Source: Clostridium weizhouense (GTDB taxonomy: Bacteria > Bacillota > Clostridia > Clostridiales > Clostridiaceae). Taken from it: a stretch of 64,000 bases of DNA. Position numbers and translations under genes: made by a program. Location: positions 124,001 to 188,000 of the forward strand of contig NZ_JAHXPT010000006.1 in NCBI RefSeq assembly GCF_019431045.1. Reading direction: 5' to 3'. Shown in pieces: positions 52,144 to 59,822 of this stretch (within the stretch, counting starts at the first letter, position 1; each line of letters opens with the position of its first letter). Under the pieces are notes generated by a model, which did not search any database, was not told the DNA's origin, and saw nothing but the letters and a program-made list of their open reading frames with translations.

Positions 52144-53523
52144 ATGAATAAAAGATTAAAAAGAATAATAGCGATTGCACTTACAATTAGTGCTTTTTCA
52201 ACAATAGAGCCAACTAAGTATTTTAATATGACAACTACAAAAGCTTATGCATCAAGTAGCAGTAAGCTTAGTGAATTACAACTTAATAAGAAAGATGATA
52301 ATAAGAAGGAAATTAAATTATATACCGATGATGACTATGATACAAAGGCTCAATTTAAGACTAGTAGAAAAGAATATTATACTAAAACAACTTTAAAAAG
52401 TGTTAATGTAACTTTTGATTTAGAATCTAGTAATTATGAAGCAAAGATTTTTGCTGATAATAATAAAAGATCTACTGCATATGATAATGGTGAAGAAATT
52501 AAATTAGACAAAAGTGGTGTTACAACACTTTATGTAAGAATTTATAAAGATGGCAAATTTGATAAAAATGATGTTAAGAGTAATGTTGTAAATGAATATA
52601 AAATTTATGTTGATAGAGGCGGATCAAGTAGTTCTAAAAAAGATGAGGATAGACAAGATAAGATTTATTTAGAAGATTTAACTTTAAATAGAGGTGATGA
52701 TTTTAAATTTAATAAAAAAGTTACTTCATATGATATAAATGTTGATGAATCAGATGATTCTGTAAGAATTAAAGCTGAACCAGAAGATGAAGATTATACA
52801 GTAAAAATTGATGGCGAGGAAGTTACATCTGATGATAAATATAGACAAGAAGTTAAATTAAGTAAGGGAAAGAATTTAATTAGAGTTATTGTTGAAGATG
52901 ATGATGACAATAAAAGAACTTACAAATTAAATATAAATAGAGGTAAAAAGGATTCAGATAAAAAAAATAATAATTCAGGATCTAATGTAACTCAAGGTGG
53001 AAATAGTTCAACTCAAACTAACAATACACCAGGTAATGCTATATTCCCTAATAAAACTGAAAATTCTAATTCAGGAACAAATAATTCAACTCAAACTAAT
53101 GTGGTTCCAGGAGCAAATACAAATAATAACTCAACTGTTAATAAGAATAAGTGGGTAAAAACTTCAACAGGTAAATGGAGATATTATGATGAAAATGGAA
53201 ATCTTTTGAAGAAAAAATGGTTTTATGATAATAAAAACTATTGGAGATGGTATTACTTAGATGAAAATGGGGAAATGACAATAGGTTGGGCAAATGATGA
53301 TAATAAATGGTATTATTTAAATAGTGATGGCTCAATGGTTACTGGATGGATAAATCCAAATGGAACATGGTATTACTTAAATGCTGATGGTTCTCTTAGA
53401 ACTGGATGGTTACAAGAAGGAAGTAAAAAATATTACTTAAATGGTGATGGCTCTATGCAAATAGGAGCAAAAACAATTAATGGACAAACATACAATTTTG
53501 GTGAAAATGGGGAATTAAAATAA
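52144..53523 (+). CDS. Secreted cadherin-like/CW-repeat protein
   Basis: A 459-residue protein with an N-terminal signal segment (RLKRIIAIALTISAFSTIEP) cleaved near AYA-SSS. One clear cadherin-like beta-sandwich domain (PF12733 type; LEDLTLNRGDDFKFNKKVTS to YKLNINRG, about 175-260) follows a less regular sandwich. A Thr/Asn-rich linker leads to four to five choline-binding-type repeats. It ends QTYNFGENGELK. AAGGGGG precedes the ATG. It is inferred to be wall-attached, with the sandwich domains as the exposed part. A terminator follows directly. Confidence 0.83.
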   Translation: MNKRLKRIIAIALTISAFSTIEPTKYFNMTTTKAYASSSSKLSELQLNKKDDNKKEIKLYTDDDYDTKAQFKTSRKEYYTKTTLKSVNVTFDLESSNYEAKIFADNNKRSTAYDNGEEIKLDKSGVTTLYVRIYKDGKFDKNDVKSNVVNEYKIYVDRGGSSSSKKDEDRQDKIYLEDLTLNRGDDFKFNKKVTSYDINVDESDDSVRIKAEPEDEDYTVKIDGEEVTSDDKYRQEVKLSKGKNLIRVIVEDDDDNKRTYKLNINRGKKDSDKKNNNSGSNVTQGGNSSTQTNNTPGNAIFPNKTENSNSGTNNSTQTNVVPGANTNNNSTVNKNKWVKTSTGKWRYYDENGNLLKKKWFYDNKNYWRWYYLDENGEMTIGWANDDNKWYYLNSDGSMVTGWINPNGTWYYLNADGSLRTGWLQEGSKKYYLNGDGSMQIGAKTINGQTYNFGENGELK

Positions 53524-53525
53524 TT

Positions 53526-53555
53526 AAAGTATCTGTTTAGAAATAGATACTTTTA
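53526..53555 (+). terminator. Terminator after the CW gene at 52144
   Basis: AAAGTATCT (53526-53534) pairs with AGATACTTT (53545-53553), starting 3 bp after the stop, with a short T-rich tail. Confidence 0.7.
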
Positions 53556-53619
53556 AGATACAGAAAAATTTACTAAATATTGATAAATAAGATACATTAA
53601 ATAAAATATACAAACATAC

Positions 53620-53640
53620 AGGTCTATTATTTTTTGAATT
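53620..53640 (-). repeat. Fragment of the AGGCACAT miniature-element family
   Basis: GGTCTATTATTTTTTGAAT is the reverse complement of the left end of the 37640 element over 19-20 bp, but no matching second end was found. A reverse-strand frame across it is not called as a gene. Confidence 0.45.
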
Positions 53641-53820
53641 TACAATGGATAATTCATGATGAAATGACCTTGTGATTTCTAAAATATATATTTTTGAGAG
53701 AGACAAAGACTTTCAAACATAATTGTTTATTGTCAACTGTCAAGTGAAACTTGGAGTAGCCACTTTTGTACTCAACAAATTATAATGTTATTAAAGTATA
53801 TTGACTTTAGAAAAATTAAG

Positions 53821-53868
53821 AATATCCAAGGATATGAATTACAATAATTTATATCTTATGGATATTTT
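53821..53868 (+). terminator. Terminator-like hairpin without an upstream gene
   Basis: About 20 bp of stem with one bulge (AATATCCAAGGATATGAATT paired with 53846-53866) and T5. The 200 bp before it hold no ORF, so it may be left from a lost gene. The rest of this 767-bp gap shows nothing else except copy p. Confidence 0.55.
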
Positions 53869-54087
53869 TATTGTATGGCAATTATATCATTCTTAAAATT
53901 TTAACTTAATTTTTTATTATAATTTAAAGTGCTGAAAATAGTATTATATGGTGTGTAAATGTTTAAAGTTATTAACAATTTTTTATACAAATATAGAAAA
54001 AAATGTTGATATGTTTTCAAATTTGTGGTTATATGTGCTACAATATTCTTGTTATATAGTTTGTACACTTAACATAATGTTTTTTTT

Positions 54088-54120
54088 ACCCCAGGGGTAC
54101 CCCTGAGGTACCCCTGGGGT
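54088..54120. repeat. GC palindrome, three units, inverted order (copy p)
   Basis: The same three-unit form as copy k (middle unit ACCCCTGAGGT), flanked by T7 and A6. It lies 170 bp upstream of the next CW gene. Confidence 0.88.
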
Positions 54121-54253
54121 AAAAAATTATAAAAATATCAAAAAATATTTTTAATACTAAATTTAATATTATATGGTTTTGTTATAAAGTTTATGTAAAA
54201 GTGTACGAAAACTATAATATTATGGGAATTTTTGATTAATCAGATTAAAAAGA

Positions 54254-54293
54254 GGGGAGGAAAATTGCCTATAATTGGCAATTGATAAAAATG
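54254..54293 (+). promoter_or_regulatory. Ribosome site separated from ATG by a hairpin
   Basis: GGGGAGG (54254-54260) is about 30 nt before the only plausible ATG (54291). Between them ATTGCC (54264-54269) pairs with GGCAAT (54277-54282). If folded, the stem brings the ribosome site to roughly normal distance from the start codon. Confidence 0.45.
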
Positions 54294-56525
54294 AAAGCAT
54301 ATTTCAAAAGATTTATATCACAGCTTTTAGTATTAGCTTTAATTGTAGCAACAGTACAAATAGGAAATACTAAAGGGGTTAAAGCAGTAGACTTAGATTT
54401 AGGTTTTACTGTCGAAGCTGGTGGAAGTATAGTAGACATTAATAAGAGTGGTTCAAATTATTTCACTGATGAAATAGATATGTCAGTATCAACTATTAAT
54501 ATAAAGTCAAGTGATACTTCATACTATAATATTGAAAGTGTAACTTCAAGTGATAGTGGGGTGAAGATTGCTACTTCAACAACTAATGGGGTTACTTCTG
54601 CAAAAATAGCTGTAAGTAAATATAATGATTTTAATGCAACTATAAAAGTTAAAGATTTAGGAACTAAAGAAGTTAAATCTTATACTGTTAGATTTAGATT
54701 TAAAGAAGAAAATGCTGAAATATTTAAATTTAACAAAATAGTTATAAATGCATCAGGTCATGGAGAAAATGTAAATTTAGATTTAGATTATAGTGCTAAT
54801 ACTGATGAATATAATTTAGCTAATCTAGATGAAACTTTAGATACAGTTAAAGTTAGTATTGTTGATGAAAATGGGAAACCTATAACTACAGGCGTTAAGA
54901 TAACTATGGATGGTAAAACAGGTACTTTTAAATTATCTGGTGGAGATAATGAGATTAATATAAGTAGAACTGTAAATGGTCGTACTAAAATATTTAAATT
55001 AGTGATTTCTAAAAAAGGAAGTGCAACATTAAAATCATTAACAGGTGTTACACTGTCACCAACATTTAAATCAGATGAGTTTGACTATACAGCTACTGTG
55101 CCAACTGCAACAACATCTATTACTTTAAGACCAACTGCAACTGACAATTCATCTACTATAAGAGTTAATGGCTCTATTGTAAATAGTGGATCAAATAGTC
55201 AACCAATTAAATTAAAAGAAGGTAAAAATACTATTACAGTAAGAGTTACTACTAAAGATGGACAAAGTAATGTTTATAGTATTGAGGTTACTCGTACTGA
55301 AGCACCAAGAAGTTCATATTTAAAGTCGCTTAAATTAAGTACAGGAAGTCTTATGCCATCTTTTAATAAAGAAATTTTTGAGTATACAGGAACTGTTGAT
55401 AATAAAGTTACAGCAGTTACAGTTACACCTACAGCTGAATATGCAACATCTACTATAAAGGTTAATGGTAAGAGTGTTGCTAATGGAGGTACAACTAGGT
55501 TTATAAGTTTAGACCAAGGTTCTAATGAAATAGAAGTGGTTGTTACTGATGCAAAGGGTGATAGTAGTACTTATACTCTTAATATAACAAGAAGATATGG
55601 AAAAGATAATGTAAGACTTGGAAGTCTTAAAACTTCAGAGGGAACTTTATCTCCAAAGTTTGATCCAGAAACTTATCTTTATACAGTTAAGGTGGATAGA
55701 GCTACTTCAAAGATAAAAGTTACATTTGCTGCGCAAAATGATAAAGCAACTATTAAAATAGATGGTAAAGAATATGCAAGTGCTCAACAATCTGATTATA
55801 TTGATTTAAAGATTGGGGCAAACCTTATTAATATTGAGGTAGTGGCTGAAGATAAGAAAACAACAACTAGTTATAAATTAAGCGTAATAAGAGACAAGAT
55901 ATCTGCTATTAATGAATGGGTTCTTTCAGGAGATGATTGGACTTTTTATGATGCAAATGGAATGCAGGTTAAAAACAGCTGGGTTATCTATGATAATAAG
56001 TGGTATTTTATAAATGTAAGCGGATATAAAGAAAGCAATGGCTGGCTTTATGAGAGTGGAAATTGGTACTATTTAGATAAAGATGGCGTTATGCAAACTG
56101 GTTGGATTAAGGATAATGGATATTGGTATTATTTCCAAGGTGATGGAAAGATGAAGGGTACTGGTTGGGGACAATATGACAAGCAGTGGTATATGTTTAA
56201 TGAAAATGGCATGATGCAAACTGGTTGGATGTTAAGAGACGGATACTGGTATTTCTTACAAGACAATGGATCAATGAAAAAGGGATGGCAATATTATGAT
56301 AAAAATTGGTACTATTTAAATGATGATGGAACTATGAGAAATGGATGGTTATTTACTGGAAAAGAATTCTATTATTTAGACTACCATGGAAGAATGATAA
56401 CTGGATGGCAAGAAATTGCTGGTAAATGGTACTACTTTGATTATAATGGAAGAATGAAAACTGGAAATCTATTTTTAGATGGAAAATGGTACCTTTTAGA
56501 TTCAGATGGTTCATTAGTAAGATAA
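54291..56525 (+). CDS. Secreted protein with three cadherin-like domains and CW repeats
   Basis: A 744-residue protein. Signal peptide MKAYFKRFISQLLVLALIVA ends near VKA-VDL. After an unassigned N-terminal region of about 230 residues, three tandem cadherin-like beta-sandwich domains (PF12733 type) appear. Each begins with L-x-S-L and ends Y-(S/T)-x-x-(V/I)-T-R-like, for example LKSLTGVTLSPTFKSDEFDY. About nine choline-binding-type repeats follow from residue 540, more than in any other protein here. An upstream in-frame TTG is less likely than ATG 54291. No enzyme motif; a terminator follows. Confidence 0.85.
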   Translation: MKAYFKRFISQLLVLALIVATVQIGNTKGVKAVDLDLGFTVEAGGSIVDINKSGSNYFTDEIDMSVSTINIKSSDTSYYNIESVTSSDSGVKIATSTTNGVTSAKIAVSKYNDFNATIKVKDLGTKEVKSYTVRFRFKEENAEIFKFNKIVINASGHGENVNLDLDYSANTDEYNLANLDETLDTVKVSIVDENGKPITTGVKITMDGKTGTFKLSGGDNEINISRTVNGRTKIFKLVISKKGSATLKSLTGVTLSPTFKSDEFDYTATVPTATTSITLRPTATDNSSTIRVNGSIVNSGSNSQPIKLKEGKNTITVRVTTKDGQSNVYSIEVTRTEAPRSSYLKSLKLSTGSLMPSFNKEIFEYTGTVDNKVTAVTVTPTAEYATSTIKVNGKSVANGGTTRFISLDQGSNEIEVVVTDAKGDSSTYTLNITRRYGKDNVRLGSLKTSEGTLSPKFDPETYLYTVKVDRATSKIKVTFAAQNDKATIKIDGKEYASAQQSDYIDLKIGANLINIEVVAEDKKTTTSYKLSVIRDKISAINEWVLSGDDWTFYDANGMQVKNSWVIYDNKWYFINVSGYKESNGWLYESGNWYYLDKDGVMQTGWIKDNGYWYYFQGDGKMKGTGWGQYDKQWYMFNENGMMQTGWMLRDGYWYFLQDNGSMKKGWQYYDKNWYYLNDDGTMRNGWLFTGKEFYYLDYHGRMITGWQEIAGKWYYFDYNGRMKTGNLFLDGKWYLLDSDGSLVR

Positions 56526-56547
56526 TATTTTAAATGTATTTAAATTT

Positions 56548-56609
56548 GATATTGTAGGATAAAGTGAATTTCAATGCAAGTTTTACTTTATTCTATAATA
56601 TCTTTTTTT
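56548..56609 (+). terminator. Terminator after the CW gene at 54291
   Basis: An 18-bp stem with G-U pairs (56548-56565 with 56585-56602) followed by seven T. Confidence 0.85.
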
Positions 56610-57552
56610 ATTATTTAGGAAATTATATAGCAAATTCATGATATATATGCTTCTAACTAGATATTATTAACTAAATATATAATTTGCTATAAAAATTATA
56701 TAAAAGATTATAAATTTAATTAGAACATATATATTACTTGACTTGTATACTTAATTAGGCAATTTTACCAATGGATTAAAATCAAGCTTTATTAAATACC
56801 AAAGAATAAATTTTACATATACTCTATTAAATCTTTTATATGAATTTGGTTTATTTTTCAAATATAACGAGTTAAAATCTATTTAATTCTAAAATTTATG
56901 CTTAAAAATAATAGAATGTTGGTTTTTGGAATATATGTTCAAATAACTGCACAAGTCTAGTAATTTAATTAGAACATATACATTTAAAGAAAATACAGTG
57001 ATATTTCTGTTATGAAATGTTACTGTATTTTAATTTTGGAGATTTATGTATTCTTATGCTATTATCTATAAGTTTTTATACTATATTTATGTTATTATCT
57101 ATAACTTAAACTACAAAATACGGAAAATATATATTTTTGATAATTGGTTTTATGTCACAGAAATTAATATTAAGTAAAAAATACAAATATAATCTGTTAT
57201 TGTTTTACAAATATCAGCTCCCCCGTTCAATAGAAATCAATATTAGATAAAAAACAGAAAGATAATAGTTATTTTATAGACTTTTTAAGTATTAAAAAAA
57301 TCAGAAAAACAAAAATTATTAATTAAACACTTATTTTAGAGATTTTTTATTAAGAAAAATTAGTTAAATATTATCTATTTTTAACAAGTATACTAGCTAT
57401 TATAGCGCTACTTATGGATATAAACTAATAATAAGGATACTTAAGAATAATATGTAAATGAATAAAATTACAGTGTTGGATTTAAATATTTTAAATACAT
57501 TTTAATGTTTTTTAAGGAAATATAATTTGAGTATATTTTTTAAAAAAACTAT
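56610..57552 (+). other. Long gene-free AT-rich region
   Basis: About 940 bp with no convincing ORF. It contains an inverted repeat ATAGCAAATT/AATTTGCTAT (about 56626-56635/56679-56688). A motif TTAATTAGAACATATA recurs within it (about 56719 and 56960), and a diverged form lies after cpsB (about 17122). AATTTGCTATAAA is likewise shared with 17058-17070. Probably degenerate intergenic repeats. Confidence 0.4.
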
Positions 57553-57580
57553 TTGCAAGTTTGTCGAATGGTGATAGAAT
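57553..57580 (+). promoter_or_regulatory. Candidate promoter of the abundant CW protein
   Basis: TTGCAA (57553-57558), a 16-bp spacer and TAGAAT (57575-57580). It implies a leader of about 285 nt before the ATG at 57871, long leaders being common for strongly expressed surface-layer genes. Confidence 0.5.
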
Positions 57581-57870
57581 AAAGTCATGGCAACCGAGGT
57601 ATAAAAAAATTACTTAAAGAAATAACAACTAAGAAATAACAGTTCATATTTATTAAAAATTTATTAGACTTCTTATTTTAAGTATGACCTAATAAAAATA
57701 ATAAATGCAAAAACTAATTAACTAAGTTAGATAAGAATTCTAAATTAATTAATAAAAATTGTTTCTAAATTAAAAGTAATTTTTTATACAGACAAGCCGT
57801 ACTTAACAAAAGATAAGCAATTATTTATAAAATACTTTAATTAAGTTAAAACAAAGGGAGAGAAAAGAAT

Positions 57871-59613
57871 ATGATAAAAAGAATGAACAAGTTAACAGCT
57901 CTATTAGTAGCAGCTACAGCAGTAGCTTCTATAGTACCAGCAACAGGGGTTAATGCTGCAGATTACCAAAGAATCGAATCAAAAGATGGAAGCATATATT
58001 CAGCAGTAGCTTACAAAGATGGAAAATTCTTTGTAGATGGAAACATTAAAGATGAAGAAACTGATGCAGCTTACTACCTAAACGGTGGAAAATTCTCAGA
58101 TTTAGAAAACATTGATACTGGAGTAGATGTTAACGGAACATATGCTGACAAATATCTTTCAGTTGAAGGTGGAGATTACTACATCGATTTAGAAACTGGT
58201 AAAGTAAGTGATGAAGATTTAGCAGAAGATAATTTAGACGATTTAGCTGTAGCTTTAAGAAAAGCAATCAAAGATAAAGCTGATGACAGATATACAACTG
58301 AACACAGTACTTTAAAAACTACTTCAGACTTCACATTACTTGATGGAGCTAAATTTGCAGATGCTTGGTATGGCGTTCAATATGATGGAAAGAACCTTTA
58401 CACAGATATCAAAGGAAATTATATAGATGCTGACTACAACTTAGGAAAAATAAAAGTTGAAGTTACTACAGGATCATCTACTAAATCAGTTAATTTAAAC
58501 AATACTGAAGATAAAGAAGATTCAATCACAGCTGGACAAGAAGTTGGAGCTAAAATTACAGCATCAGATGTAATTGGACAAGATGCTAACTACATCTACA
58601 GAACTGCAACTATAGAATTAACAGCTGGAACTGATTCAATATCAAAAATCAACAATGTTGCTGTAACACCAGCATCAACAGTAAGCTTTAAAGTAATCCA
58701 AAAAATATCAAAAGCTCAAGCTTCTGATGATATAGATGGAGCTAAATATGCTAAAACAGTAGCTAACTATGCTATCACAGATGAAGCAGGTGTAGATGCA
58801 ACTGCTAAATTAACAGGTATGTCATTCAACGTAGTTGGTGGAAAATTAATAGCTTACAAAACAACTACAGCTAGTGGTTTAACAACATTTGAAACTAGAG
58901 AAGTTAAATTCTCAACTGAAAGAGGATATACTTATACTGAAATTGAAGATGCTAATACTGAAAAAGATGCAGTAGCTTTCGATATCGATGCTGATGGTAA
59001 CATGTGGATGTTAAAAAGTGGATTTGTTTACAAATTCGATAACGTAGATGAATGGAACAAAGTTTACAAAGTAGACGGTTCTATGAATGAAATGTCAGTT
59101 TACAACAAAGACAACATGGTTGTTTGGAACGAAAAAGATGAAGTTTACTCAGTAATCGGAAATAAAGAAGAAGAAAAACCAGTTGAAGTAACTAAAGGAT
59201 GGGTACAAGCTGCAGATGGAACTTGGACTTATGTTAAAGAAGATGGAACTAAAGCTACTGGTTGGTTAAACTTAAACGGAGCTTGGTACTTCTTAAACAA
59301 TTCAGGTGTAATGCAAACTGGTTGGGTACAATCTAACGGAGCTTGGTACTTCTTACAATCATCAGGAGCTATGAAAACTGGTTGGATCAACGATAGAGGA
59401 ACTTGGTACTATGCTAATACTTCAGGTGCAATGCAAACTGGATGGGTTAACGTAAATGGAACTTGGTACTTCTTAAATGCATCAGGAGCTATGCAAACTG
59501 GTTGGATCAATGACAGAGGAACTTGGTACTTCACTAATGCTTCAGGAGCTATGCTTTCTAACACAACTGTAAATGGTTATAAATTAGGAGCTAATGGAGC
59601 TTGGATCAGATAA
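57871..59613 (+). CDS. Major S-layer-like cell-wall-binding protein (paralogue of 5823)
   Basis: A 580-residue protein. Signal peptide MIKRMNKLTALLVAATAVAS ends near VNAA-DYQ. The acidic N-terminal region (RIESKDGSIYSAVAYKDGKF) aligns along its length with the 5823 protein but has fewer insertions. Six C-terminal choline-binding-type repeats end KLGANGAWIR. Codon use is distinctly richer in AAC, TAC, TTC and ATC than in the neighbours, a sign of very high expression. With its long leader and perfect terminator this suggests a major surface protein. AAAGGGAGAG precedes the ATG. Confidence 0.87.
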   Translation: MIKRMNKLTALLVAATAVASIVPATGVNAADYQRIESKDGSIYSAVAYKDGKFFVDGNIKDEETDAAYYLNGGKFSDLENIDTGVDVNGTYADKYLSVEGGDYYIDLETGKVSDEDLAEDNLDDLAVALRKAIKDKADDRYTTEHSTLKTTSDFTLLDGAKFADAWYGVQYDGKNLYTDIKGNYIDADYNLGKIKVEVTTGSSTKSVNLNNTEDKEDSITAGQEVGAKITASDVIGQDANYIYRTATIELTAGTDSISKINNVAVTPASTVSFKVIQKISKAQASDDIDGAKYAKTVANYAITDEAGVDATAKLTGMSFNVVGGKLIAYKTTTASGLTTFETREVKFSTERGYTYTEIEDANTEKDAVAFDIDADGNMWMLKSGFVYKFDNVDEWNKVYKVDGSMNEMSVYNKDNMVVWNEKDEVYSVIGNKEEEKPVEVTKGWVQAADGTWTYVKEDGTKATGWLNLNGAWYFLNNSGVMQTGWVQSNGAWYFLQSSGAMKTGWINDRGTWYYANTSGAMQTGWVNVNGTWYFLNASGAMQTGWINDRGTWYFTNASGAMLSNTTVNGYKLGANGAWIR

Positions 59614-59656
59614 TCTAATAGAAATTTACACCCCAGGGTGGAAAATTAATACATTA

Positions 59657-59690
59657 GAAACTTCCCTTATCTGGGAAGTTTCTTTTTTTT
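59657..59690 (+). terminator. Terminator of the 57871 gene
   Basis: GAAACTTCCC, loop TTATCT, GGGAAGTTTC, then eight T: a perfect 10-bp stem. Confidence 0.93.
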
Positions 59691-59703
59691 ACACCCCATA
59701 TAT

Positions 59704-59725
59704 ACCCCAGGGGTACCCCTGGGGT
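59704..59725. repeat. GC palindrome, two units, inverted order (copy q)
   Basis: Flanks CCATATAT/ATATATGG extend it to a 38-bp perfect dyad (59696-59733). It lies between the terminator of the CW gene and the LuxR-type gene. Confidence 0.88.
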
Positions 59726-59760
59726 ATATATGGAAAAAATTTAAAATGGACACTTAAAAT

Positions 59761-59773
59761 GTGGCATAGCCAC
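59761..59773 (+). promoter_or_regulatory. Small dyad before the LuxR-type gene
   Basis: GTGGC-ATA-GCCAC, followed by TTTATTATA and the single palindrome unit r. It lies about 50 bp before the start codon and could be an operator or a weak terminator. Confidence 0.35.
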
Positions 59774-59781
59774 TTTATTAT

Positions 59782-59792
59782 ACCCCTGGGGT
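59782..59792. repeat. GC palindrome, single unit (copy r)
   Basis: ACCCCTGGGGT alone, 30 bp before the ATG of the LuxR-type gene and 56 bp after copy q. It has no complementary flanks beyond TA. Confidence 0.7.
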
Positions 59793-59822
59793 AGTGAACA
59801 AGGTAACAGGAAGGGTATAGAT

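Noticed and set aside
1355-59792. CRISPR array
   Set aside because: The palindromes are spaced irregularly by hundreds to thousands of bases, with genes between them, not by uniform spacers, and no cas gene is present.
59594-59794. Forward frame of 66 codons after the major CW gene
   Set aside because: It starts inside that gene in another frame, then reads through its terminator and palindrome q.
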